NCBI GenBank assembly: GCA_905236985.1
Contig: CAJORF010000133.1
Span: forward strand, 1 to 34,217
Length of the DNA stretch: 34,217 nucleotides
Origin: an uncultured Bacteroidaceae bacterium
GTDB taxonomy: Bacteria; Bacteroidota; Bacteroidia; Bacteroidales; Bacteroidaceae
Direction of reading: 5' to 3'
Shown here: in pieces, positions 16,903 through 26,128 of the stretch
Numbering within the stretch: the first letter of the stretch is position 1
Layout: each line of letters begins with the position of its first letter
Notes under the pieces: model-generated
Told to the model about the DNA's origin: nothing
What the model saw: the letters and a program-made list of their open reading frames with translations, nothing else
Database searches by the model: none
Translations under genes and position numbers: made by a program

Positions 16903-18903
16903 GTGACCGAGGAAACAGACATCCTACAGCCTACCGTTAACTACGACGAAGAGAACATACGCCATCTCTCCGATATGGAACATGTGCGCACACGACCGGG
17001 TATGTACATCGGCAAACTGGGCGATGGCACACATGCCGAGGATGGCATCTATGTACTCTTGAAGGAGGTCATCGACAATAGTATCGATGAGTTCAAGATG
17101 AATGCCGGCAAACGCATTGAGGTGGATATCGAGGACAACCTGCGTATCAGGGTTCGCGACTATGGCCGTGGCATACCTCTCGGCAAGCTCGTTGAAGCTG
17201 TGTCGATGCTCAACACGGGTGGCAAATATGACTCCAAGGCGTTTAAGAAAAGCGTAGGTCTGAATGGTGTCGGTCTGAAAGCTGTCAACGCGCTCTCCAC
17301 CCACTTTGTGGCTCAGAGTTTCCGTGATGGTGAAACACGTCGTTCCACTTTCGCGAAGGGTGAGCTCGTCAACGATGAGGGAACCCAGAACAGCGGTGCC
17401 GCCAGTGTGGCATGCGATGTTCCCAAAGATGTTGAGAACGGCACGCTCATCTGCTTCGAACCTGATGATTCCCTCTTCCGCAACTATCGTTTCCAGGAGG
17501 AGTTCGTTGAGACGATGCTCCGCAACTACACCTACCTGAACACGGGCCTTGCCATCATCTTCAATGGTCGGCGCATCCTCTCGCGCAATGGTCTCGAAGA
17601 TCTCCTGACGGACACGATGACCACCCAACCGCTCTATCCCATCGTACATCTGAAAGGTGAGGACATAGAGATTGCTTTCACCCACACCAATGGTCAATAT
17701 GGTGAGGAGTATCACAGCTTCGTCAATGGTCAGCACACCACGCAGGGCGGAACCCACCAAAGTGCTTTCAAGAAGTATATCGCTGAGACCATCAAGGATT
17801 TTTCTGGCAAGAACTTCGACTATACAGATATTCGTAACGGTATAGTTGCTGCTATCAGCATCAACATCCAGGAACCGCTTTTCGAGAGCCAGACCAAGAT
17901 CAAGCTGGGCTCGCTCAGTACAGAACCTAATGGTGGTGGCGTGAGCATCGATAAGTTCATTGGTGACTTCGTGAAGGAGCAGGTAGATAACTACTTGCGT
18001 CGCACACCGGATGTGGCGGAGGTGATCTTACAGAAGGTGGGGGAGAGCGAGCGTGAACGCAAGGCAATGGCAGGCGTGGCCAAGCTGGCCCGCGAACGTT
18101 CCAAGAAAGCCAACTTGCACAACCGCAAGTTACGTGACTGCAAGATACACTTCAACGATTCTAAGGGCGATCGACAGGAGGATTCCTGCATCTTCATCAC
18201 TGAGGGTGACTCGGCCAGCGGCAGCATCACCAAGAGCCGCGATGTGCTGACGCAGGCTGTCTTCAGTCTGCGTGGCAAGCCGCTGAACTGTTACGGGTTG
18301 ACCAAGAAGATTGTGTATGAGAACGAAGAGTTCAACCTCTTACAGGCGGCCTTGAACATCGAGGACGGTCTCGACGGCTTGCGCTACAATAAGGTCATCG
18401 TGGCAACAGATGCCGATGACGATGGTATGCATATCCGTCTGCTGATCATCACCTTCTTCCTTCAGTTCTTCCCTGAACTCATCAAGAAGGGACACGTCTA
18501 TATCCTTCAGACGCCGCTCTTCCGTGTGCGTCAGCGTCGCAAGCGCATCAGCAAGGAACGCCTGAAAGCTCTTGGCGAAGAGAATACCAAGGGCGATTTC
18601 ATCACGCGCTACTGTTACAGTGAGAAAGAACGCCTCGAAAACATCGAAGCACTGGGACCGGAACCCGAAATCACCCGATTCAAGGGTCTCGGAGAGATCT
18701 CGCCTGATGAATTCCGCGGTTTCATCGGACCAGACATCCGCCTCGATCAAGTCACCCTGCACAAGTCCGACCAAGTGGCAGAACTGCTGGACTATTATAT
18801 GGGAAAAAACACGATGGAACGACAGAGTTTCATCATCGCAAACCTGGTTGTCGAAGAGGATAGGGCAGAGGAAGAAGAGGAAACACATGAGTATAGAGAA
18901 TGA
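16903..18903 (+). CDS. parE: DNA topoisomerase IV subunit B
   Basis: 666 residues from GTG 16903 (MTEETDILQ); a TTG at 16897 would add two residues. ParE is the ATPase subunit of topoisomerase IV, which decatenates daughter chromosomes. Numbering from the TTG: GHKL residues E57/N61 ([13 protein letters not shown]), DYGRGIP (88-94), ATP lid [30 protein letters not shown] (436-443) and [10 protein letters not shown] (505-514), then [18 protein letters not shown]. The SASGSI form and DADDDG distinguish it from GyrB. The C-terminal tail is very acidic ([13 protein letters not shown]). It is followed after 9 bases by coaD; parE-coaD linkage is common in Bacteroidales. No Shine-Dalgarno. Confidence 0.95.
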   Translation: MTEETDILQPTVNYDEENIRHLSDMEHVRTRPGMYIGKLGDGTHAEDGIYVLLKEVIDNSIDEFKMNAGKRIEVDIEDNLRIRVRDYGRGIPLGKLVEAVSMLNTGGKYDSKAFKKSVGLNGVGLKAVNALSTHFVAQSFRDGETRRSTFAKGELVNDEGTQNSGAASVACDVPKDVENGTLICFEPDDSLFRNYRFQEEFVETMLRNYTYLNTGLAIIFNGRRILSRNGLEDLLTDTMTTQPLYPIVHLKGEDIEIAFTHTNGQYGEEYHSFVNGQHTTQGGTHQSAFKKYIAETIKDFSGKNFDYTDIRNGIVAAISINIQEPLFESQTKIKLGSLSTEPNGGGVSIDKFIGDFVKEQVDNYLRRTPDVAEVILQKVGESERERKAMAGVAKLARERSKKANLHNRKLRDCKIHFNDSKGDRQEDSCIFITEGDSASGSITKSRDVLTQAVFSLRGKPLNCYGLTKKIVYENEEFNLLQAALNIEDGLDGLRYNKVIVATDADDDGMHIRLLIITFFLQFFPELIKKGHVYILQTPLFRVRQRRKRISKERLKALGEENTKGDFITRYCYSEKERLENIEALGPEPEITRFKGLGEISPDEFRGFIGPDIRLDQVTLHKSDQVAELLDYYMGKNTMERQSFIIANLVVEEDRAEEEEETHEYRE

Positions 18904-18912
18904 AAGAATTCA

Positions 18913-19425
18913 ATGCAAAAGTACACTACAGACCATTGTAACGGCTCCTTCCCTAACAGGGAGGGTGGGAGGAGAGTCCTCTTCCCAGGCTCCTTCGACC
19001 CCTTCACCATCGGCCATGCTGATCTGGTAAGCCGTGCTCTCCTGCTTTTTGACGAGGTCATCATTGCGGTTGGCATCAATGAGCAGAAGCCTGGCTGGAT
19101 TCCTATCGAGGAACGGGTGCAAGCTTTACGCGCGTTGTATAAAGAAGAATCACGCGTGCGTGTAGAGAGTTACAGTGGACTGACAACGGATTTTGCCCAA
19201 TCTATAGGTGTTGTTGCTATCCTCCGTGGTGTGCGTTCCATCAAGGATTTTGAGTATGAGCTACAGATGGCAGACATTAACCGCCGACTCACAGGAATCG
19301 ATACCGTGTGCCTTTTTGCCGATCCCCAGCTTGGCTCCGTCACCAGTTCCCTTGTCCGCGAATTGGCTCACTTTGGCAAGGACATCACCCCATTCCTACC
19401 CAAAGGAATGAAGTGTTACTGCTGA
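18913..19425 (+). CDS. coaD: Phosphopantetheine adenylyltransferase with repeat-derived N-terminus
   Basis: 170 residues. CoaD transfers AMP from ATP to 4'-phosphopantetheine in coenzyme A synthesis. The catalytic GSFDPFTIGHADL is intact, as are the ILRGVRSIKDFEYELQMADINRRL block and GSVTSSLVREL near the C-terminus. CoaD normally begins only three or four residues before the LFPGSFDP strand; here about 20 extra residues come first (MQKYTTDHCNGSFPNREGG...). Residues 12-21 are encoded by a copy of the dispersed GC-rich palindromic repeat. No ATG, GTG or TTG lies in frame between the repeat and the core, so the extended start at 18913 is the only one seen. The domain itself is undamaged, so activity is likely kept. 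Confidence 0.94.
   Translation: MQKYTTDHCNGSFPNREGGRRVLFPGSFDPFTIGHADLVSRALLLFDEVIIAVGINEQKPGWIPIEERVQALRALYKEESRVRVESYSGLTTDFAQSIGVVAILRGVRSIKDFEYELQMADINRRLTGIDTVCLFADPQLGSVTSSLVRELAHFGKDITPFLPKGMKCYC
18946..18980 (+). repeat. GC-rich dispersed repeat inside coaD (copy A)
   Basis: TCCTTCCCTAACAGGGAGGG followed by TGGGAGGAGAGTCCTC resembles copies C and E: a TCCCT/AGGGA palindrome, then a G-rich arm and a GTC(C/T)TC end. It is in the same orientation as C and E and is fully inside the coaD reading frame. Confidence 0.65.
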
Positions 19426-19526
19426 CAAAGGGATACTTTTTTGCCATTTTCCTTTCAAAAGAACAAAAAATGATAGTAAAATGATTCTTTTTTGGGGAAA
19501 TTTGCTTTCAATTTGATATTTTTGAC

Positions 19527-19534
19527 TACTTTTG
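19527..19534 (+). promoter_or_regulatory. nagB promoter, -7 box TACTTTTG
   Basis: TACTTTTG followed by CAGCCGAAAT. The leader of about 55 nt contains a CATGC-AAC-GCATG hairpin (19545-19557). The upstream candidate -33 TTTG (19501-19504) is 22 bases away. Confidence 0.75.
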
Positions 19535-19597
19535 CAGCCGAAATCATGCAACGCATGAATCACGATGATTTAAGAATTTAAATTTCATTTAAGGACT

Positions 19598-20389
19598 ATG
19601 AGAGTTATTATTGAACAAAACTATGACCAGATGTCCCGTTGGGCAGCTGAGTACATCATCAACAAGATCAATGCCGCACAGCCCACTGCTGAAAAGCCCT
19701 TCGTGCTCGGATTGCCCACTGGTAGCAGCCCCATCGGCACCTATCAGGCACTCGTTAAGGCTAATAAGGAAGGTCGCGTAAGCTTCAAGCACGTCCTGAC
19801 ATTCAACATGGACGAATACGTCGGTCTGCCAGAGAGCCATCCTGAGAGCTACCACAGCTTTATGGCCACTAATTTCTTCGACCATATCGACATCCCCAAG
19901 GAGAACATCCATATTCTCAATGGTAATGCCAAGGATCTCCCTGCTGAGTGTGCACACTATGAGCAGATGATTGAGGAAGCCGGAGGTATCGACCTTTTCA
20001 TGGGCGGCATAGGTCCTGACGGACACATCGCTTTCAACGAGCCGGGCAGTAGCCTCAACAGCCGCACGCGCCAGAAGACGCTGACAACTGACACACGCGT
20101 GGCCAATAGCAGATTCTTTGGCGGTCGCCCCGAGGATGTGCCTGCTACAGCCCTCACAGTAGGTGTTGGCACCGTTATGGATGCTCGCGAAGTGCTCATC
20201 CTCTGCAATGGCCACAACAAGGCGCGCGCTTTGCAGGCTGCCATCGAAGGCCCTGTCACTCAGTGGTGGACCATCAGCGCCCTGCAGCTACATCCTCACG
20301 GTATCATTGTCTGCGACGAAGCTGCCACCGAGGAGATCAAGCATGGCACCTATAAGTACTTCAAGGATATCGAGAAAGATAATCTCTAA
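19598..20389 (+). CDS. nagB: Glucosamine-6-phosphate deaminase
   Basis: 263 residues, the length of the hexameric E. coli enzyme. NagB converts glucosamine 6-phosphate to fructose 6-phosphate and ammonia, letting amino sugars enter glycolysis. The active-site residues fall at the E. coli positions: D72 in NMDEYVGL, D141 and H143 in [16 protein letters not shown], and E148. The phosphate loop [12 protein letters not shown] is at 38-49. It has its own promoter and a very long terminator, so it is monocistronic. A weak AAGGA lies just before the ATG. No nagA or N-acetylglucosamine transporter is adjacent. Confidence 0.97.
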   Translation: MRVIIEQNYDQMSRWAAEYIINKINAAQPTAEKPFVLGLPTGSSPIGTYQALVKANKEGRVSFKHVLTFNMDEYVGLPESHPESYHSFMATNFFDHIDIPKENIHILNGNAKDLPAECAHYEQMIEEAGGIDLFMGGIGPDGHIAFNEPGSSLNSRTRQKTLTTDTRVANSRFFGGRPEDVPATALTVGVGTVMDAREVLILCNGHNKARALQAAIEGPVTQWWTISALQLHPHGIIVCDEAATEEIKHGTYKYFKDIEKDNL

Positions 20390-20392
20390 GAA

Positions 20393-20431
20393 ACAATAAG
20401 GGGGCACTTCATTGAAGTGCCCCCTTATTGT
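20393..20431. terminator. Bidirectional terminator between nagB and cysS
   Basis: A 19-bp perfect inverted repeat (20393-20411 with 20413-20431) around a single T: the arm starts ACAATAAGGGGGCACTTCA. A-rich on the left and T-rich on the right, it ends four bases after nagB and two before the cysS stop codon, so it serves both convergent genes. Confidence 0.95.
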
Positions 20432-20433
20432 AT

Positions 20434-21933
20434 TTACTTATTCAGTGTCCATGTAGAGCCGTCCTTGCCGTCCTTGATCTCAAAGCCAAGCGCGGTGAGT
20501 TCGTTGCGAATGCGGTCGCTCGTTGTCCAGTCCTTGTTGGCCTTGGCGATGGCTCGTTGTTCAAGCAACATGTCCACCACATGGCCGAAGGCTTCTTCAC
20601 GCGCTGGCGACGCGCCTTCAGTAGCTCCGAGGGGGAGCAGGCCGAGGATTTCTTCGGCGAAGAGATGCATCGTAGAGGCGAAATCTTCTAAGTCTTCGGC
20701 ACTGATGCTTCCCTTGTGGTCGAGCACACGGTTGACGGTGTTCGTGGCTTCAAACAGATGGCTGATGACGGTGGGCGAGGCCAGATCGTCGTTCATGGCA
20801 TCGTAGCACTTCTGTCGCAACTCGCTCGCCACACGGTGTGTCTCGGCATCGCTCTCCTTGCTGGCAGTGATGCGCTTCAGATCGGCGATGGCGTTCATCA
20901 GTCGCTGCAAACCTTTCTCGGCAGCTTGCAGAGCCTCATTCGAGAAATCAACGGTTGAGCGGTAGTGGGCTTGCAGGATGAAGAAACGAATGGTCATTGG
21001 CGAGTAGGCTTGTGACAGTTTCTCATGCGAACCCGTGAAGAATTCGTTGAGCGTGATGAAGTTGCCCAGCGACTTACCCATCTTCTGACCACCGATGGTC
21101 ACCATGTTGCAGTGCATCCAGTACTTCACCATGTCATCGCCTTGCGAAGCTACAGCCTGTGCTATCTCGCACTCGTGGTGCGGGAAAACGAGATCCATGC
21201 CTCCGCCGTGAATATCGAAGTGTGAGCCTAAGTACTTGCGCCCCATCGCCGTACATTCGCAATGCCAGCCGGGGAAACCGTTGCTCCAGGGCGATGGCCA
21301 GCGCATGATATGTTCAGGTTGTGCCGCTTTCCAAAGGGCAAAATCCACCTGGTTGTGCTTCTCGCTCTGTCCTTCCAATTCGCGGCTGTTGTTAATAACA
21401 TCCGTCAGGTTGCGACCGCTAAGCTTTCCGTAGCGATACCTCTCGTTGTATTTATCCACATCGAAATAGACGCTGCCCTGACTCTCATAGGCATAGCCAT
21501 TCTCCAGAATTTCCTTGACGAGCTGGATCTGTTCGATGATATGTCCCGTGGCATGAGGCTCGATGCTGGGAGGCAGGCAGTTGAGTGCCTTCATGGCATC
21601 GTGGAAGCGGTTCGCGTAGTACTGCGCCACCTCCATCGGCTCCAGTTCCTCCAACCGGGCCTTCTTCGCTATCTTATCCTCACCCTCATCGGCATCGTGC
21701 TCCAAGTGACCCACATCAGTGATGTTCCTCACATAGCGCACCTTGTAACCAAGGTGTTGAAGATAGCGGAAAAGCAAGTCAAATGTGATGGCCGGACGGG
21801 CATGCCCCAGATGGGCGTCACCATAGACCGTGGGACCGCACACATACATACCAACGCGACCCTCCACAATAGGAGTGAATAACTGTTTTGTTCTACTTAG
21901 TGTGTTATATATCAATAAATTTTGCTTGCTCAT
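20434..21933 (-). CDS. cysS: Cysteine--tRNA ligase
   Basis: 499 residues. It charges tRNA-Cys. The class I signature is present: C32 (first zinc ligand) in [18 protein letters not shown] with the HIGH-type HLGH at 41-44, further zinc ligands in WHCECTAM (C225) and PHHECE (H252, C255), and the KMSKS loop as KMGKS (284-288). The C-terminal anticodon part (about 330-499) is complete. It follows ispG after 57 bases; that gap contains a GAAAAAGTGATAAATGAAAA-type low-complexity sequence and no recognisable promoter, so it is probably read through from ispG. It ends at the shared terminator with nagB. Confidence 0.98.
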   Translation of the reverse strand: MSKQNLLIYNTLSRTKQLFTPIVEGRVGMYVCGPTVYGDAHLGHARPAITFDLLFRYLQHLGYKVRYVRNITDVGHLEHDADEGEDKIAKKARLEELEPMEVAQYYANRFHDAMKALNCLPPSIEPHATGHIIEQIQLVKEILENGYAYESQGSVYFDVDKYNERYRYGKLSGRNLTDVINNSRELEGQSEKHNQVDFALWKAAQPEHIMRWPSPWSNGFPGWHCECTAMGRKYLGSHFDIHGGGMDLVFPHHECEIAQAVASQGDDMVKYWMHCNMVTIGGQKMGKSLGNFITLNEFFTGSHEKLSQAYSPMTIRFFILQAHYRSTVDFSNEALQAAEKGLQRLMNAIADLKRITASKESDAETHRVASELRQKCYDAMNDDLASPTVISHLFEATNTVNRVLDHKGSISAEDLEDFASTMHLFAEEILGLLPLGATEGASPAREEAFGHVVDMLLEQRAIAKANKDWTTSDRIRNELTALGFEIKDGKDGSTWTLNK

Positions 21934-21990
21934 GATGCTCTTGTTAAAGGGAACATTTATTTTTCATTTATCACTTTTTCTCTTTTCTCT

Positions 21991-23160
21991 TCAACTTCTT
22001 TCACCTATGAGGGAAAGAAGATGCTCCACTGCTTCTTCTTCAGGAATATTCTTTTCTACGCATTCCTTGCCCCGATAGAGGCTCACCTTGCCGCGGGCCG
22101 CACCCACATAACCATAGTCGGCATCAGCCATCTCGCCCGGGCCGTTCACGATACATCCCATGATGGCTATCTTCAGACCTTTCAGGTGACTGGTCGCCGC
22201 CTTGATGCGCTGGATGGTAGTGGGTAGGTCATAGAGCGTACGACCGCAGCCGGGACATGAGATATACTCTGTCTTCGTGATGCGCAGACGCGCTGCCTGC
22301 AGCAGACCATAGGCCACAGGAATCTCGTTCTCTGGAGGCTCGCTCAGCGACACACGTATTGTATCGCCAATACCATCCATGAGCAGCGTTCCAATGCCTA
22401 CGGCGCTCTTCAGGCGACCGTCCTCGCCTTCGCCAGCTTCCGTCACACCTAAATGCAGCGGGAAAGTCATTTCCTCAGCATCCATCGCCTTCACCAGCAG
22501 ACGAACGCTCTCCACCATCACCACAGTATTGGAAGCCTTGATGCTCACCACAACATCTTTAAAGTCATTGCGCACGCATACACGGAGGAACTCCATACAC
22601 GACTCGACGATGCCTGCTGGTGTGTCGCCATAGCGCGACATAATGCGGTCACTGAGGCTGCCGTGGTTCACTCCGATGCGGATAGCTGTACCGTGTTCGC
22701 GGCAGATATTGAGGAAAGGCACGAGGCGTTCTTCAATCTTCTGCAACTCAGCAGCATATTCCTCATCGGTGTATTCCAGTTTTTTGAACTGTCGCGCAGC
22801 ATCGACATAGTTGCCTGGGTTGATGCGCACTTTCTCGCAGTAGCGGGCAGCCACATCAGCCACGGCAGGGTTGAAGTGGACATCGGCCACAAGAGGCACA
22901 TTGCAACCAACTGCCCGCACACGTTCGCGAATCACCTTCATATTCTCTGCCTCGCGCACACCTTGGGTGGTTAGTCGAACCAACTCACCACCAGCCTCTG
23001 CGATGGCCAGAATCTGACGCACACAAGCGTCGGTGTCCATCGTGGAAGTTGTACACATCGACTGCACACGCACGGGATTCTGCCCCCCAATGCCAATGCA
23101 GCCGACGCGAACCTCATGCGTGTGACGTCGGCGCGTACTTGTAGAATCAAAAGTTAACAT
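21991..23160 (-). CDS. ispG: 4-hydroxy-3-methylbut-2-enyl-diphosphate synthase, compact form
   Basis: 389 residues. IspG reduces MEcPP to HMBPP in the MEP isoprenoid pathway using a [4Fe-4S] cluster. The TIM-barrel part is clear (VRVQSMCTTSTMDTDACVRQI, LVADVHFNPAVA, EKVRINPGNY, IGVNHGSLSDRIM), and the cluster ligands are C302, C305 (CPGCGRT) and C336 (MGCIVNGPGE). Bacteroidetes IspG is normally about 600 residues, with a large insertion domain (A*) between barrel and reductase domains. Here ...SLSEPPENEIPVA is followed directly by YGLLQAARLRITKTEYISCPGC, so that domain is missing, while both flanks look Bacteroidetes-like. No stop or frameshift is seen at the junction (near 22312). Likely functional, two-domain as in E. 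coli. Confidence 0.95.
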   Translation of the reverse strand: MLTFDSTSTRRRHTHEVRVGCIGIGGQNPVRVQSMCTTSTMDTDACVRQILAIAEAGGELVRLTTQGVREAENMKVIRERVRAVGCNVPLVADVHFNPAVADVAARYCEKVRINPGNYVDAARQFKKLEYTDEEYAAELQKIEERLVPFLNICREHGTAIRIGVNHGSLSDRIMSRYGDTPAGIVESCMEFLRVCVRNDFKDVVVSIKASNTVVMVESVRLLVKAMDAEEMTFPLHLGVTEAGEGEDGRLKSAVGIGTLLMDGIGDTIRVSLSEPPENEIPVAYGLLQAARLRITKTEYISCPGCGRTLYDLPTTIQRIKAATSHLKGLKIAIMGCIVNGPGEMADADYGYVGAARGKVSLYRGKECVEKNIPEEEAVEHLLSLIGERS

Positions 23161-23164
23161 GGCG

Positions 23165-23172
23165 CGAAATTA
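23165..23172 (-). promoter_or_regulatory. ispG promoter candidate, variant -7 box TAATTTCG directly before the ATG
   Basis: TAATTTCG followed by CGCC and then the ispG ATG. If it works as a -7 box, transcription would start at or near the ATG and the mRNA would be leaderless. The same TTCG variant occurs before recO and xerC/D. No -33 TTTG is seen. Confidence 0.35.
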
Positions 23173-23222
23173 CTCCTTTTTGCTGAGAAAACAGCCATTG
23201 AATCAGTTAAAAATACGTAATT

Positions 23223-25277
23223 TTAGCCGACTTGGCTACCAGGCTTCACCTCGCGTTGGGGAGTGATGACGGAGAGGGTGCCATCGAAGTTGACAGCGGA
23301 AAGGATCATGCCCTGACTCTCCATGCCCATCATCTTGCGGGGCGGGAAGTTGGCGATGAAGCAGACTTGCTTGCCCACGAGATCCTCAGGGTTGTAGTAC
23401 TGGGCGATGCCGCTGAGGATGGTGCGATTCTCAAGGCCGTCAGCAATCTCGAACTTCAGGAGTTTATTGCTCTTCTTGACCTTTTCGCAGGATAGGACAG
23501 TGCCAACGCGGATGTCGAGTTTCTCGAAATCATCAAAGGTAACCTCCTTCTTCACGGGTTCGGCCTTGAAGTTGGCTGCTTCGTTTTCTTTCTTGATGCG
23601 TGCAAGGCGATCCATCTGCTTCTGGATGGTCTCATCCTCGATCTTCTCAAAGAGGAGTTCGGGCTTGGCTAACTGATGACCAGCCTTCAGAAGATCTGTG
23701 CTACCGAGGCTTGTCCACTCGAAGTGCTCCACATTGAGCATGGAAAGAAGCTTCTTGCTGCTGAACGGCAGGAAGGGCTCGAAGGCGATGGCGAGGTTGG
23801 CTGTGAGCTGGAGCGATATGTTGATGATGGTCTTCACGCGTTCGGGATCAGTCTTGATGACCTTCCACGGCTCACTGTCAGCCAAGTATTTGTTGCCGAT
23901 GCGGGCGAGGTTCATGGCTTCTTTCTGCGCGTCGCGGAAACGGAAGATGTCCAGGAGGCTCTCCACTTTTGCCTTGACATCCTTGAACTCGGCGATAGTG
24001 TCCTTATCGTAGTCTGTGAGCTCACCACAGGCAGGCACGACCCCCTCGTAGTATTTCTGTGTGAGTTGCAGGGCACGGTTCACAAAATTGCCATAGATAG
24101 CCACCAACTCATTGTTGTTGCGCGCCTGGAACTCTGCCCACGTGAAGTCGTTATCCTTGGTCTCGGGTGCTGAGGCGGTGAGGGCATAGCGCAGCACGTC
24201 CTGCTTGCCGGGGAAGTCAACCAGGTACTCATGCAACCAGACAGCCCAGTTGCGAGAGGTAGAAATCTTGTCGCCTTCGAGGTTCAGGAACTCGTTGGCA
24301 GGCACGTTATCCGGCATGATATAATTGCCGTGTGCCTTCATCATCACAGGGAAGATGATGCAGTGGAAGACGATGTTGTCTTTGCCGATGAAATGGACTA
24401 AACGCGTCTCCTCGTCTTGCCACCAACGCTGCCATGTGCCCCAGCGGTCGGGGTTGCTTTCGCAGAGCTCCTTGGTGTTGGAGATATAACCGATGGGCGC
24501 GTCAAACCACACGTAGAGCACCTTGCCGTCAGCTCCCTTCACGGGCACGGGGATGCCCCAGTCGAGGTCGCGCGTCATGGCACGCGGCTGCAGCTCCATG
24601 TCGAGCCAGCTCTTGCACTGCCCATAGACGTTGGAGCGCCATTCCTTGTGGCCTTCGAGGATCCACTCCTTCAGCCAACCCTCATAGTCGTTGAGGGGAA
24701 GGAACCAGTTGGTGGTGTCCTTGAGAATGAGCTGTGCACCGCTCTCCTTCGAGCGCGGGTTGATGAGTTCCGTGGGGTCGAGGTCGCGGCCGCATTTCTC
24801 GCACTGGTCGCCATTGGCCTCAGCGTGGCAGTGGGGACATTCGCCTACGATGTCGCGGTCGGTCTTGAAGGTGCCCGTCTGCTCGTCGTAGAACTGCTTC
24901 GTGGTCTTCTCGATGAGCTTGCCGTCGTCGTAGAGCTTGCGGAAGAAGTCACTGGCGAACTGATGGTGCGTCTTGCTCGTCGTGCGGCTATAAACGTCAA
25001 AGCTGATGCCGAACTCCTCAAAGGAGTCTTTGATCATCTTGTGGTAGCGATCGACCACCTGTTGCGGCGTGATGCCCTCCTTGCGGGCACGCTGAGTGAC
25101 GGGCACACCGTGCTCGTCCGAGCCGCCGATAAACATCACCTCCTCACCCTTCAGGCGCAGGTATCTAACATAAATATCCGCAGGCACATAGACGCCTGCG
25201 AGATGACCGATATGTACGCCTCCGTTGGCGTATGGCAGAGCGGAGGTGACGGTAGTTCTCTTGAAATGCTTTTCCAT
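23223..25277 (-). CDS. metG: Methionine--tRNA ligase with C-terminal tRNA-binding domain
   Basis: 684 residues. It charges initiator and elongator tRNA-Met. HIGH is at 22-25 ([10 protein letters not shown]), the zinc knuckle uses C147, C150, C159 and C162 ([18 protein letters not shown]), and the KMSKS equivalent is KISTS (337-341). The C-terminal Trbp111/EMAPII OB domain spans about 575-684 ([22 protein letters not shown]...), as in E. coli-type dimeric MetRS. A lysine/glutamate-rich linker precedes it. The SGNH hydrolase stop is only 15 bases upstream of its ATG and ispG starts 62 bases downstream, so these genes may share a transcript. No T-box is seen, as expected outside Gram-positives. 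Confidence 0.98.
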   Translation of the reverse strand: MEKHFKRTTVTSALPYANGGVHIGHLAGVYVPADIYVRYLRLKGEEVMFIGGSDEHGVPVTQRARKEGITPQQVVDRYHKMIKDSFEEFGISFDVYSRTTSKTHHQFASDFFRKLYDDGKLIEKTTKQFYDEQTGTFKTDRDIVGECPHCHAEANGDQCEKCGRDLDPTELINPRSKESGAQLILKDTTNWFLPLNDYEGWLKEWILEGHKEWRSNVYGQCKSWLDMELQPRAMTRDLDWGIPVPVKGADGKVLYVWFDAPIGYISNTKELCESNPDRWGTWQRWWQDEETRLVHFIGKDNIVFHCIIFPVMMKAHGNYIMPDNVPANEFLNLEGDKISTSRNWAVWLHEYLVDFPGKQDVLRYALTASAPETKDNDFTWAEFQARNNNELVAIYGNFVNRALQLTQKYYEGVVPACGELTDYDKDTIAEFKDVKAKVESLLDIFRFRDAQKEAMNLARIGNKYLADSEPWKVIKTDPERVKTIINISLQLTANLAIAFEPFLPFSSKKLLSMLNVEHFEWTSLGSTDLLKAGHQLAKPELLFEKIEDETIQKQMDRLARIKKENEAANFKAEPVKKEVTFDDFEKLDIRVGTVLSCEKVKKSNKLLKFEIADGLENRTILSGIAQYYNPEDLVGKQVCFIANFPPRKMMGMESQGMILSAVNFDGTLSVITPQREVKPGSQVG

Positions 25278-25292
25278 TATTTTTGTTTTATT

Positions 25293-26090
25293 TTACTGAG
25301 GCAATGGGTTCTTCACTTCGATGCCGTCAGCCTTGATGAGTTCCAACAGGCTGTTGGCCCATATTTCTGCTAAGCGGTTGGCTCCCGAGAGATTGGGATG
25401 CAAGTAGAAAACACCTGCCTTGCCATTTTCACGAGTGAAGAGGGACTCGTTATTCTCGAAGTATTCCCAAACACGGCGGTTACCGCCATAGACTTCTTCG
25501 TACTCCTCCACGATGCCGTCGAGGATAGGGTAGTAGCTGTGCAGGCGGTCGAGCCCTTCCTGAAGGTATTTGGCACTGTTGTAAGTGCTGGGACTATACC
25601 AGATGGGGTAGTTGAGTAAAATCTTGCAGCCCGGTACTCCTTCGATGAGCGCGTCAATGATTTTTGTGATGTTCGCGCGATAAGTGTCAGTGGAGACGGG
25701 TGCTCCTTCCGTAGTAGTGCAGGCACTGTCATTAGTACCCAGCATGATGGAGATGTAGATGATGCCGCCGTTGTTCTTCTGGTAGGCTTGGGCTGCAGCC
25801 AGCAGGCGGTTGAAGTCGTCGCGACCTGGCAGAAAGCCCCAGGTGGTGATGCCGGAGTGTCCGCCATTATAGACGTTTGTATTCACGCCCGTGGCATTAG
25901 CCACCAAGTTACGACAGAGGACGGGTGGAGCCTGTTTGGCGGGATCCGGGAGGGTCGCTCCAGCGGTGATACTATTGCCGATGAACAACAAGTTGATGTT
26001 ATCCTTCGGAACCGTCGTGAGGGCACTAATATTATCCGACATCAGCAGGAATATGCCCAGTAGTACATTCTTCAGGATAGAGCTCTTCAT
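25293..26090 (-). CDS. Secreted SGNH/GDSL-type hydrolase
   Basis: 265 residues with an N-terminal signal peptide (KNVLLGIFLLMSDNISA, about 1-23). SGNH enzymes are esterases, often deacetylating polysaccharides. Block I is FIGNSITAG with nucleophile S40, block II contributes G80 (NGGHSG), block III is MLGTNDS with N120, and block V has H231 in FYLHPN. The usual aspartate three residues before that histidine (DxxH) is replaced by F228, so the triad may work as a Ser-His dyad or use another acid. It is placed between a metallopeptidase and metG; no sugar-active neighbour gives the substrate. Confidence 0.85.
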   Translation of the reverse strand: MKSSILKNVLLGIFLLMSDNISALTTVPKDNINLLFIGNSITAGATLPDPAKQAPPVLCRNLVANATGVNTNVYNGGHSGITTWGFLPGRDDFNRLLAAAQAYQKNNGGIIYISIMLGTNDSACTTTEGAPVSTDTYRANITKIIDALIEGVPGCKILLNYPIWYSPSTYNSAKYLQEGLDRLHSYYPILDGIVEEYEEVYGGNRRVWEYFENNESLFTRENGKAGVFYLHPNLSGANRLAEIWANSLLELIKADGIEVKNPLPQ

Positions 26091-26128
26091 TGCTATTCGC
26101 TGGTTAGTTATTAGAAACAGATCCTATT

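Noticed and set aside
18900..18941. Short frame ATG 18900 to TAA 18941 (13 codons, [13 protein letters not shown]) overlapping the parE stop
   Set aside because: It could be the remnant of an older coaD start, but it shows no similarity to CoaD and is too short to judge. CoaD itself is complete in the other frame.
18913..19425. coaD as a disrupted gene
   Set aside because: The catalytic core is intact and in frame with the repeat-derived N-terminus, and no second coaD is seen, so a functional gene is more likely than a pseudogene.
19546..19581. Possible leader peptide before nagB ([11 protein letters not shown])
   Set aside because: Only 11 codons, partly explained by the CATGC-AAC-GCATG hairpin that creates the ATGs, and no runs of regulatory codons.
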